Positions 46,558 to 64,000 of a DNA stretch of 64,000 nucleotides are shown piece after piece. The notes beneath the pieces are model-generated. The model was not told where the DNA came from and did not search any database. It worked only from the letters and a program-made list of their open reading frames with translations. A program made the translations under genes and the position numbers. The stretch is from Saxidomus purpurata. Taxonomy: Eukaryota > Mollusca > Bivalvia > Venerida > Veneridae. The stretch covers positions 25,398,127 to 25,462,126 of the forward strand of contig JAFMSR010000015.1 in the NCBI GenBank assembly GCA_022818135.1, written 5' to 3'. The number at the start of each line of letters is the position of its first letter. Position 1 is the stretch's first letter.

Positions 46558-46910
46558 AGCTCCCCTGGCTCTGCCAGGGTGAGCTTTTAGGATGGATGAT
46601 TGTCTGTCGTCTGTCATCCTCCAAAACTTCAAGGTTTAGAGCCTAGATATTTAGTGTGTAACAGTGTCTAGTGGACCTCTTCAAAGTGTGTTCAAATCTT
46701 TCCCCCAGAGTCAAAATTTACCCTGCCCTGGGGGTGTTTCGTATAGAAAAATCTTTAAAAATCTGCTTTTCTAAAACTAGAGCTTATTATTATGGATATT
46801 TGGTATGTAACATTGTATAATGGTCGTCCACCTACTTTGTTCAAATCATGCCTCTGGGGTCAAAATTGACTGCACTTGTACTCAGGTGAGTGATATAGGG
46901 CCATCATGAA
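46558..46910. repeat. Decayed hairpin-ended tandem-repeat element
   Basis: It starts GCTCCCCTGGCTCTGCCAGG with GTGAGCTTTTAGGAT and ends TACTCAGGTGAGTGATATAG-GGCCATCATG, the same end types as at 39562 but with only two diverged units. Confidence 0.65.
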
Positions 46911-47150
46911 AGAAGTTCTTACAACTTTGATTAATTGCTCTGAAGACCCACACCAGCTGGAATCTGAGCCTCAAAGAGAGAGAGAGAGAGTGCAGGGGCA
47001 ATGTGGAATTACAATGTATCTGTGTTCTGCCTAAGGATACTTGGCTATCACTACATAATAAGATGTACTCTTGGGCACTGTTGGTGATCATACCCGGACT
47101 GCTCCGACCCTGATGCAAATGGATTACCATTGCACCAAGGTGGCTCACTT
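46911..47150 (-). repeat. tRNA-derived SINE (family C)
   Basis: The minus strand from 47150 has GAGCCACCTTGGTGCAATGG and CCATTTGCATCAGGGTCGGA, like the copy at 11640-11748. It adjoins the element ending at 46910 and contains a short (GA)n run. Confidence 0.6.
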
Positions 47151-50100
47151 TCAAATTGTTGTACCACAGTGCACTGTAATAATTGGAGCATGCACCTCCT
47201 TCTGTATCAGCCTAGCTTTACCAAACCCATAAATCATATCTTAGATTCTGTCAACTGGTTACAGTACCATATATAATACATTCAAAAGAAAGTTGCATAA
47301 TTATGATTTTAAAATGATCACAGTCCATTGCAGTTTTGCTTATAAACTGCATGTTTCAGATTGCATGACTTAATTGTGCAGTATTTTATACGCACCTTTA
47401 ACAATTCATAACCAAACATGATCAATTTGGATGTCTTGCTTGACAAAGACTGGGAAAATAGCTAGGCCTAAAGTTCACAGATTTATAATGTCTTAAGGAG
47501 ATATATTATATTTTTCATAAGATAAAAATATTTGGTGAATGAACATCGATTGAAAATACTATGTGTACTTAACCTAAATGTTCAGACTTGCCACACACTT
47601 GTGACATGGTGGTAATATTGCGTAGGCTTTATGTACTGAGGTACAAAGTACAGCGTCTTATCAGAGGGGGTATGTACCATAGCTACAGTGTGTTTGGCAA
47701 GTAAAGTTTTTTTCTTCCTTTTTAAAGCTGCTCGACCAAGGATTTTGCTGAAAAAATGAGTTTTGTCATGAAAGTCTTTAATGTTGATGAATAAGGAGGT
47801 CTACACCTTTGTAAACAGACAAATTAGATAAACTAAAAAAAATAAATCAGTTGTATGAAAGATGCACATCAAAATGACATATTAAATCTTTGCAAAATTC
47901 TTTTAAATTAAGTCCAATTTCAAAAATATTTTTAGTAGAAATTTGTTGGTTTTTTCCCCCCTATAAAGTTTGTTTTATTATATTAAATTCAGGCTTTAGC
48001 ACGATGAATGTGAGACCCAATAAATTGTGCCACAGGAAGAAATTTTTTTCTCAGAATTTTTACCTCATTTGTGAATGTAGGGTAAACGCATGTTTTTTCG
48101 TGTTGTAACATCTGCAGAAACCCATGGGATGGTTGGTGCTTGCCCATGGACATTTCCCGAGGGTGACTGCAGGTGTTATAATACGAAAAAACAATCGTAA
48201 ACGCTTTTCAAGCATAAACATAATAAAAGTAAGAATGAAAAGCTCATACTGCTACGATGTTCAACAATGTGCGGGGCAACATCCATGTTGTTTGCGTCAT
48301 ATTTATGACGTCACTATAGCGGTTTAAATCCTGCACTGTTGATGCCATGCTTGATGAAAGAGGGGTCCATTGATTACTATGGCCCTGTAATGGGCATAAA
48401 TGAAAATGGGTTGGTTATAACAGTTCATGAATCTCCCCGTTAAACACGTTTTTCCTCCTGTACACCGGCAAAATAAGCAAGTTTTATGCTAGAATGAGGT
48501 GTTTTAATACATTTTTCTATTATAATTCTCTTATAATGCTGCTTTGCTCATTTAGAATGCAATATTGATGTGTACTCGACTTTGTATTGATCTTTACCAG
48601 GTATACAGTTTAGTTTGTAAATTATACATTATGTATCATCTAAGTTGTCGGCTTTTATACTTTCATATAGTCATCTAAGGTATTTTGTAAAGCATAGGCA
48701 AAACTGTTTTGATATGAATTACTTACTGAGTTATATGCATGGTTTATGCAAGGGATAATTCATGAAACTAAAACGGACTAAAAGGCTGCTTAAGGTTTTT
48801 CTGTGCTTCAGGACTCTTGAATGACCTTAACTTTTAATGCCGACCTCATACTGTTGTATAAGAAAATAAGTAAAAAAAAAAATTCAAGTGGTTTTAGAGC
48901 AAAAAAGGCACACATGAAAGAGAATGCAACCTCTCTGACTAACCGTAACTTTTTGGCAATGAGACTGGAAACACACAAATTATTTTGTTTGGCCTTACCA
49001 TATTAAAAAGAAATATGAAGCAAAAATGTACAAAAAAATGTACAGGACATTTAATGGTTGTGAAGGAGGATACTGTACAGCAGATTATAATAGTTAGCAG
49101 AGTTTCTTTTCTGCAGATTCTTGATGTTGCAAATTCACCTTAAAGACAAAGCTAGATCAATAATAATAGTTATTTATATCATAAACATAATAAATGCCAC
49201 GGACAGCTCAAGTTTAACACTTGAAAGATAGAGTATCTTTTCCCAAATGTCAAAATATAATCCCCGAAAATTTCACCCACTCTACAATATGTAAAAAGTT
49301 GACATGTAGTAAATGAGACTTAGTTGATTTTTTGATCTAAAGATAGTTTGATACTACTGTCTGCTGTTTTAGCCTTGACAGTTTTTACAGTACAGACTGT
49401 AGCTGAACTTTTGTTCTTTATCATTGCATGTGCACGACTGCACCTGTATTCTTTGAGAAAGAGGTAGTCAAGCTTTTTCATTGGATATAAAAAAGTACAA
49501 GGTTGTTATTTAATTACTTTCACAGTTACATTAGTTCAGCTACTTTGCTTAATTTACTTCAAGCAGTCATGCATTAAGGCTTTTAGCAAGAAACACTTTC
49601 TTCCTGTTTGTAAATAAATTAAAATCAAATTAAGCTGTTATTTTTTTACTATCTTTCATTTTGTTGCCTTTAATTGTAACTAAAAAATTATGGAGATCTT
49701 GTTTTGTCTGCATGGGCTGCTGATGGCAAGGGATTCTGCCTTTGCTATCAGTGTTTACTATGATCAGCTTGCAGGAACTGTCTCTATGGTCGACTGGTTT
49801 AGTCTGAGTCACTGATGTGAAATCATTATTACTTCTCATTGATTGATGGTCATGGCTTAAAGCCCTGCTTCTGACATGATGATGTTAGTTTGCAGTTTTG
49901 CTATGTCATGGAGTACTTTTCTAGTACTGGTTAGGTGAATTGCCTGCATGTAAAATATAGATGAAATGTGCATGCAATAAGCCCCAAGGAAAGACAGTCT
50001 AGTACCATGCACACCGTGCATTCTGATCAGTGAGTGTCTGATCTCATATTGTGCCCCCTTTGGAATAATTGTACAGTCCAGCTGTAAGTATTAGAAATTT

Positions 50101-50741
50101 ACCAGAGTTTAGTTTATTTGTAAAGAATTTAGGTTTGTTCGTACTGAATGGAAGGATGTAGGATGCAGCACAGTGTAGTTTCGGATTACGGAGGAGAAGA
50201 TCCAATAACAGTAGACCTAAAGCTTATTTTGCCAGGAAATTAAACACTTGAAAATTGTTTAGAACTATACAATTTGGATTAAATGAAGTGCCCTCATGAA
50301 TTGAAGAAGATTGTACTTTCGACTCAAAGGATACTTAAAGGACAGAAAGAACTGTTATGCTCAAATGCAATCAGGAAGTCCCTAGGACCCATGATCATTT
50401 ATAGTAAATGCAAGTTCTTCAAGTCATAAACGAGTCCAGGACATAGAATATGTGAATTCGTGAAATCCCTGGAATAAGCATCTCATATAGATACAATGAT
50501 AGAGTTTTGGTGGATATTTCCCACCATATAGGAATGCCTTTTGTGATGTTGCATTGATTTAGACCTGCAAAGCTTTATTATCATAGAGCAGATGTTGCTA
50601 TGTTATGGTAAATTGACACATAAGTATTACAGGAATTTAATCTTCTCCTTTTATTACATGCAAACTCCAGCTGTAATTGAACTATGTTTTGCAGCTAGTC
50701 ACCGCTTGGAATAGTTTTGAAGATATTCTCTTTATTTTCAG
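47151..50741. other. Upstream region of ACSL gene; no coding exon seen
   Basis: It should hold the ACSL promoter and first non-coding exon, but neither could be placed. A dispersed repeat similar to 16610-16660 lies near 48120-48240. Confidence 0.5.
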
Positions 50742-57025
<6,284 letters not shown>

Positions 57026-57991
57026 GTAAGTTGTTGTCGCTCATGAAGCATAACAAGCATGCAGTCACAATTCTTAGACTTTAACTCTAATCCTGCTTGT
57101 GGTAAATATATTCTGTCTTTGTGAACAGTTGAGATTGTGATCAACCTGTACATCTTCACTGCGAATGAACGACCACCTGATATTGGGGCAAAAGTTAGCA
57201 CAGATAATTAGTTTTCATGTAGAACGTGTTACAACCGGGGTAAGTTTAAACCCGATTTTCACTCTGATGCATATGATATTGTATTAATTTGTGTTTTTTC
57301 ATATACGATAATGACTGTCCAAGCCGAACGTATTCGCGATGTGCAACATAAATATGTTGAAATGTTGAAAATATCCAAAACAAATAGCCTGCTCACTCGA
57401 AAAATCTCGACCGTTTTATTTGATAAATCATTAACATAATTAATAATCTGAATAGGATATATCATTTGCCTAAAGACAACATAATAATGTTAAAAATTTC
57501 ATCATCTTAGATGAAAGTACAGCGAAGATACGGTTCTCGAAACATTTCAATTACTGTACTGGGTATTGGTTAAACGTGTACTGAGTATTGAAGGAGTACC
57601 GAGTATTGCACCAAGAAATGAGTAAAAAAGAAATTTTTGAAAAGGGAAATGTATATATTTGTTATCAGTTGAAGGTATTGATTCATAAAGTGTCTTGTTT
57701 TGCACAAGTCTTATTAAACGTTAATATTTCAAACTATAAAAGTGTATAATAAACTGTTTTGTCTGGCGATTTGAGTATTAGACACACATGTAACAATTAC
57801 ATTTATATTTTTAAAATTTCACCAAATAATTATGCAGTACCGCACCAGCAATTCAATGTCTCGGACAATAAGTGACTTTAAATGCTCACTACAACTAGTA
57901 AACATTTGTCTAAATACGTATAAGTTGTAAGATAAAATGCAGTGTTTTGTTCTAGGTATGAAAATAGCGGAACTTTCTGCCACATCTGCAT

Positions 57992-58030
57992 CGTGTGTGT
58001 GCATGCGTGTGTGTGCATGTGTGTGCGTGC
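57992..58030. repeat. TG-rich microsatellite
   Basis: GTGTGTGTGCATGCGTGTGT-type tract inside copy 2 of the CAC-ended transposon; absent from the matching part of copy 1. Confidence 0.85.
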
Positions 58031-58370
58031 TTGTGGTCGAGTAACGCAATAAAACAAAAAATTTTTACGAATTCTCCTTAAAGCATCGCTACAACATTCA
58101 TTTTTATCGAAATGTAGATACAAATTTGACCCCATGACCTAGTTTTTTTACCCCAGATAACCCATATTCTAACTATCAAGGCTGGCATTCTGACCAAGCT
58201 TCATGAATGCAACCTGCTTTTAGTTCACTTTATATTTGCGTGATCTTTATTTCCCGAAACGCAAGGTCCTGTATTAATTCTTTGATTCATGATTTGCGGC
58301 CTATTGTCCATTACTTTAATCTCGCGAAAACCAAATAATAAAATGAAATAAATAAAGATTCAATAGACTA

Positions 58371-59548
58371 CAGTAAAACCTCGATAACTCGAAGTCGCAA
58401 GGGGACGAGTTAAATGCTCGAGTTATCCGGGGTCTCGAGTTATCCGAACCATTGGATTTTACAAGTTTTTCTGCTGTCATATATTTTATGAACAACGAGT
58501 TATTTGAGAGCCTTGATGTTGAAGTCGGATTAATACATTTACAAAATGTATTTATTACATTAAATCACGAGCTCTGATTACCTTTCGTACTTGTTTGATA
58601 AACTCCTGTTCGTTGTGTTTGCAAACATGTACAGTCAAGGTAATTACTATTTGACAACTGGTTAATGAAGTAGGCGGGGTAATGTAACTTAACTTCGTCC
58701 AGTTTATTTACCGGTCACTTGGGTTTCTCTTAGTGTTTGCAAATAATGCCAGACGACCAGTTTGCTAGACAAGTCTGGCCTAAGCTTAATTTGTTTGCAA
58801 ATGACTCAATAGCAAATAGTGATAATTAACTCACACCAGTTGTCTTTAAGGCACAGCACCGGTGAATCGGTATAACACATAACTCGTGGCATTTTCAAAA
58901 AACGGTTTTCTGCTTGTCCGATCTAGCTATACCCCAGAGATCGGGCCCTTCACTAGATTGCTCGGACACAAAGTTTATTTCTGACATGACAATTTGGTAG
59001 AGATTATTCTAGAAAGAATATGCAGTTTGGGGTTTTCTCTCAAGCTTTATTATCAAAAGTCTACTCAGACTCTAAATTAACATCTCATCATTAAGTTCTC
59101 GTAATTAAAAACTCGCAAACATATTTTTTCTTTATTTTCTTCTAATTCAATAAAAGTAACAAGTGGGTGTAATTACACATGCTTTAAGACGATTTAAATG
59201 TGCGAATAACATTTTATACACTTTGGCAACTGGAAGGCCTATTTTTCGATAATTAAAGAGAACAATCAATTAACAATAGAAGTTTTTCCCATGACGTGTC
59301 AACATAATCAGAGGTGAGACAAATCTGATAATCAGTGACCTCGAGTTGCCGCAGGTAATTTAGTAAGAAATCTACCTGCCGGACCACAGGTGTTCCTTGA
59401 GTTATCCGGGGTTCTCAGGTTATTGATGCTCGAGTTATCCATAGTATTTTCTGGTTAAATATATAGGTAAAATTGGCCGGGACACAGGAGTCCTCGAGTT
59501 ATCCGGGGTTCTCGAGTTATCGATGCTCGAGTTAACGAAGTTTTACTG
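58371..59548. mobile_element. 1.2-kb pogo/Tigger-like element nested in copy 2
   Basis: CAGTAAAACCTCGATAACTC at the left and inverted GAGTTAACGAAGTTTTACTG at the right, TA on both sides. CTCGAGTTATCCGGGGTTCT strings are repeated near both ends. No transposase frame. Confidence 0.82.
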
Positions 59549-60389
59549 TACTTAAAATTGGTACAATAATAACATTTAGTAACAAAATTATTAAAAGAAT
59601 ATCAGTTTTTGTGTTGAAGATTTACCTTTACATCGGGTGATAATAATCCATTCTCAAACAGTTTTAAAATGATGAATCACACAATTCTGTGAAAAATGGT
59701 CCGTTAATCCCTACTTTTATCTAAACAATTACGTCAGATTTTCCGGTTTGTACAAAATATCATTATCCCGTTTATTGATATTGTCAAAGCTGAAATGGAT
59801 CATCCTTCCCAAAGACATCACACATTCTTGTATTTGTTCGACGTTTACAAGGGCATTCAACGTGAATATATACTAAGCACGTTTAAACACGTGCCCGTGA
59901 TGTGAATATTAAGTTTTCGGGGATGTGTAAATTCAAATTATTTTGTAGAAATAGAATTGATTTTGGATATGCAACATATACTGTAACTTGAATTGATTTG
60001 ATCAAAACATTATAAAATTAATTAAAATAGATACATCAATTAACATAGAACATTGCATACACAAAATGTTTCTGTGATTTTATTTGGACCAAAGATGATC
60101 CATATGCACACTCAAACTAGAATTCATCAAGATAGTGATTCTGACGAATAGTCAAGAAGATTCAATGAAAAATGCAACATCTATTGTATACACAAGGGTT
60201 TTCTATGGTTTGATCCAGTGACCTAATTTTTGACCCAAAATGATTCATATTCATACTTGACCTAAATTTCATCAAAGCAATCATACTTACTGAGTTCATG
60301 GTCGAATGAAAAATAGAACCTTTGTTGCATACAAAATGTTTCGTTTTTTTTATGATCTGACCCCGTGACATAGTTTTTGAAACAATATA

Positions 60390-60902
60390 CAGTCAAACTT
60401 GTATTAAGAGACCGCCCAAGGGAAAGGCCAAAACCGGTCGCTTAATAAAATGGTCTCTTAATACAAAGCATCACCAGAGACGGCAACCGTTTCCCATAAA
60501 ATCGTACCTATATCAAGTAGTTATTTTCCAAAAACAGCAAAATAGTTTGTACTTGAAAGTAACGAAAGTCGATAAATACCCGACAATTAACACATGCGGA
60601 CAAAGATGGACGATAATCCTTACGAGATTTGACACCTCCGTGCCTAATTTGGACGTTAAATGCAACTTTAAAGCGGTCAGTTTCCATAGAAATTATCTGT
60701 TTGCACATAAATGGTCGCTAAAACAAACAAAAGACCGATTATTGGTGCTAATTACTGGTCGCTGGCCGCGTTAGACAAAAATCGCTTAATGCAATAGCAA
60801 AACAGTGTAAAAACGCTCGGGGAGGGGGGGGGGGGGATTCAAAAGCGGTCGCTTAAGACAAAGGTCGCTTAATACACGTGGTCGCATGGGCAAGTTCGAC
60901 TG
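60390..60902. mobile_element. 513-bp pogo/Tigger-like MITE nested in copy 2
   Basis: CAGTCAAACTTGTATTAAGA at the left and inverted CATGGGCAAGTTCGACTG at the right, with TA outside both. The interior repeats GGTCGCTTAATAC-type strings and has a G homopolymer near 60824-60835. Confidence 0.8.
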
Positions 60903-61405
60903 TAACCCATATTGGAACTGACATAGATTACATGAAGGCAGTCATTCTGATCAAGTGTCCTGAAGATCCAGTGCAAAATGCAGTCTCTTGCATACATAAG
61001 GTTAAATGTGCACAGACACGCATACGATAGACAGACATACATACGACGGACACCAGGCAATCACAATTAACAACTTTGGGTACTTCGTGCTCTGGTGAGC
61101 TAATACAACGCTTTTAGAGGCAGCAGAATATTTCTGTTACTCACTTTTAATGCCCAATACTCAGTACATTTTAGTATCAATACTCCGGTACACCAGAAAA
61201 CAAAATAAACAATACCCAGTACACTAACTTTAGTTACATATGTATCAATATTTTGGCCCCGAAAGCACGTTTGTTGATAAAATCTTGAACACTCTTGCGC
61301 AAATAAATTGCTTGATTCAGGTTATTCAAATCTAAGCACATTTGCAAAATAAAACGGTAAACATAAACAACAGTCGAACTTTTCCAGTGAGCATACAGTC
61401 TTCTT

Positions 61406-62778
61406 TTTAGCTCACCTGAGCTGGCTCAGGGTGAGCTATTAGGATCGATGAATGTCCGTCGTCCGTCCACACTTAGTTCGTTAACACTCTAGTGGTGACA
61501 TCTTTGCCTCAGTTGTCACGAAACTTGGTCAGGATGTTTGTCCCAGTAATTACTCGGACTAGTTCGAATATGGGTCATCTCGGATGAAAAACTAGATCAC
61601 ATGACCCAAAAATAGAAAAATCTTGTTACGGCTCTAGAGGCTACTGTTTCAGTCCAAATATCCTGTCAATTTGTCAGAAAAGTTGTTTGGTTGATTTCTA
61701 GCTCAAGTTTTAATATGGGTCACCTGGGGTCAAAAACTAAGGTCACACAGCCCAAATGTGGAAAAAACCTTGTTAACACTCTAGAGGTAACATTTTCAGC
61801 CCAAATATCCTGGAAATTTGTCAGAAAGGTTGTTTCGATGATTTCTAGCTCAAGTTCGAATATGGGTCATTTGGGGTCAAAAACTAGGTCACAGCCTGAA
61901 TATGGAAAAACCTTGTTAACACTCTAGAGGTAACATTTTCAGCCCAAATATCCTGGAAATATGTCAGAAAGGTTGTTTCGATGATTTCTAGCCCAAGTTC
62001 GAATATGGGTCATCTGGGGTCAAAAACTAGGTCACAGAGCCCAAATATGGAAAAACCTTGTTAACACTCTAGATGTTACATTTTCAGCCCAGATATCCTT
62101 GAAATTTGTCAGAAAGGTTGTTTCGATGATTTCTAGCTCAAGTTCGAATATGGGTCATCTGGGGTCAAAAACTAGGTCACACAGCCCAAATATGGAAAAA
62201 CCTTGTTAACACTCTAGAGGTAACATTTTCAGCCCAAATATCCTGGAAATTTGTCGGAAAGGTTGTTTCGATGATTTCTAGCTCAAGTTCGAATATGGGT
62301 CATCTGGGGTCAAAAACTAAGTCACAGAGCCCAAATGTGGAAAAACCTTGTTAACACTCTAGAGGTTACATTTTCAGCCCAAATATCCTGGAAATTTGTC
62401 AGAAAAGTTGTTTCGATGATTTCTAGCTCAAGTTTCAATATGGGTCATCTGGGGTCAAAAACTAAGTCACAGAGCCCAAATATGGAAAAGCCTTGTTAAT
62501 ACTCTAGAGGTAACATTTTCAGCCCAAATATCCTGGAAATTTCTCAGAAAGGTTGTTTCTATGATTTCTAGCTCAAACCCGAATATGGGTCATCTGGGGT
62601 CAAAAACTAGGTCACAGAGCCCAAATATGGAAAAGCCTTGTTAATACTCTAGAGGTAACATTTTCAGCCCAAATATCCTTGAAATTTGTCAGAAAGGTTG
62701 TTTCAATGATTTCTAGCAACTTTGTTAAAAGCAGTTGTACTCGGGTGAGCAATAAAGGGCCATCATGGCCCTCTTGTT
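61406..62778. mobile_element. Tandem-repeat element with 145-bp units and hairpin ends (copy 2)
   Basis: The same ends and units as 39562-40499 but with about eight units. It splits a stretch of the CAC-ended transposon that is continuous in copy 1 (around 5075), so it is a later insertion. Confidence 0.82.
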
Positions 62779-63001
62779 GATATTTTAACATATTAACCGA
62801 CATTATTTACAGCTTGGGTATACACTGGACTAAGATAGTCATCGAAGTATCCAAAAACACACAAAGAAACAGAAGATAGTGTGTATTAGATTAAATATCG
62901 GATTTTAACTTACACCAATTGTAACACGTTCCTCGCGAAAACTAATTATCTGTGCTCACTTTCGCCCCAATATCCGGTGGCCGTTCATCCGCAGTGATCT
63001 T

Positions 63002-63769
63002 TAGGACTCTTGCTTTCTCTTGCCGTTGTCACCAGTTCTAATGACAGCATGAAGTTGGTGATAATTTTTCTGCTTTGGCGATAAAAAGACTTCAAAATAA
63101 GACTTGTTTTCAAGACTGTACTAGGCAGTTTTTGATAGTTTTTATGAGTAAGCGTTGGGAACCCTGCATCCACGCTCTCTGATTAGGCTCTGCATTATTC
63201 ACTTCATAAATTACAGTGAACACCCATTTGAAAAAAATTATGGCCCCAGACAAAGTGAAAGATACAGAAAAGATCATAATTAAATCAAAAGGAAGTTGTT
63301 TTGTCTTCCTTCCTGTTTGTTGTTTATCAAACTGTAATAGATCTCTGTTTATAAATTTTGGCTTTGTACAATTAATTATAATTTTTAGAACTGTACCAGA
63401 TTATTTGTGTAATTTGATCTAATTAGAAAATTTAATAGAAAAAAATCACAAATAATCATAGGAAATATCTTTTACAGGTGAATATATGTGAGATGTAGAT
63501 AATGTTTTGTAAACAAATACTGAAAGAAACAATGTACTGAAAGCTATGAATTTAATAGGAAAAGGGGAACAACTCTTTATAGAAAAATTGAATATTACTT
63601 TGGTTTTACAACAGGTACAGCTCTTCCATAGTTTGCACGGTATTATATTTTGTACACATTTTACACATTCAATAAACAAATGTATGCTAACGAGGATTTA
63701 AGAAATATCTGAAAATAGTGTTGTTGTTCGAAAATTTAACCAATTGTCAATTTAACTATCGATTACATT
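63002..63769. other. ACSL intron, no exon seen
   Basis: AT-rich sequence continuing the ACSL intron beyond the transposon. No exon for the AMP-binding core was recognised. Confidence 0.5.
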
Positions 63770-64000
63770 TTTAGCTCGACTATTCGAAGAATAAGGAGAC
63801 TATTGCACTCGCCCCGGCGTCGGCGTCTGCGTTGGTTAAAGTTTTTAATGAAGTCAAATATCTTGAATACTGTCAAAGGTATTGACTTGAAACTCAAAAT
63901 ATATCTTTACCATCAACATCTACACCTGAGGAAACAATCCTCATAACTCTGTTTTGATTTTTGACAGATTTATGCCCCTTTTTAACTTAGAATTTTTGGT
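63770..64000. repeat. Start of a dispersed repeat, cut by window end
   Basis: TTTTTAGCTCGACTATTCGA followed by GACTATTGCACTCGCCCCGG resembles 19216-19265 (TTTTAGCCCCACTGTTCGAA, GTTGTACTCGCCCC), indicating a shared repeat family. Confidence 0.6.

Larger units (their letters stand above)
57157..62996. mobile_element. CAC-ended long-TIR transposon, 5-bp TSD (copy 2, with nested insertions)
   Basis: CACTGCGAATGAACGACC at the left, and at the right the inverse of CACTGCGGATGAACGGCC. The exact 5-bp duplication is ATCTT (57152-57156 and 62997-63001). It is the reverse-orientation relative of 4864-7209: the left arm matches that copy's right arm, and the core 59560-59930 matches 5990-6430. Three subterminal motifs lie inside each end (57555-57568, 57577-57590, 57595-57608; 61155-61168, 61178-61192, 61210-61223). 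Extra length comes from insertions at 58371-59548, 60390-60902 and 61406-62778. No transposase frame. Confidence 0.88.

Overview
This 64-kb window is eukaryotic nuclear DNA. It is AT-rich, with short exons bounded by GT/AG splice sites, long introns and many small mobile elements. The repeats point to a mollusc, most likely a bivalve: tandem-repeat elements that resemble the 'pearl' / non-autonomous Helentron type, tRNA-derived SINEs, and many small elements with terminal inverted repeats (TIRs). The species was not identified. All exon models were built by hand from reading frame, splice consensus and recalled similarity; no database search was run.

Three protein genes are supported. (1) A STRA6-like retinol-transporter/receptor gene on the minus strand. 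Thirteen coding exons run from the start codon at 15003 down to 874, all with matching intron phases, giving about 460 codons; the C-terminal part lies off the left edge. (2) A WDR73 orthologue (WD-repeat protein) on the minus strand, from the start codon near 36613 to the stop at 29297. Seven exons are firm and the first two have uncertain junctions. (3) The 5' part of a long-chain acyl-CoA synthetase of the ACSL3/ACSL4 type on the plus strand, with a 5'UTR acceptor at 50742 and five coding exons to 57025; the catalytic core lies off the right edge. The three genes are unrelated in function and share no visible regulation. A decayed, transposase-derived gene lies at 26787-28028 on the minus strand.

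Most of the rest is mobile or repetitive. The best find is a pair of related long-TIR elements, 4864-7209 in a STRA6 intron and 57157-62996 in an ACSL intron. Their ends begin CACTGCG, both have exact 5-bp target duplications (TGTAC and ATCTT), and each has three TGTACTGRGTATTG-type motifs inside each end, facing in opposite directions. A CAC start with a 5-bp duplication is the signature of the Transib/RAG transposase superfamily, so these may be non-autonomous relatives. Other TIR elements are at 16751-20110, 22293-23232 (8-bp duplication) and 44521-46436 (3-bp duplication). Five elements with CAGT-type ends flanked by TA are at 12128, 41000, 54075, 58371 and 60390.

A second notable observation is a 39-bp minisatellite next to STRA6-like exon 11. 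It repeats that exon's own 3' splice site and stays open in the exon's reading frame. A pearl-like element has inserted into it. Regions 15004-16750, 20111-22292, 36668-39561 and 46437-50741 hold no gene that I can recognise.
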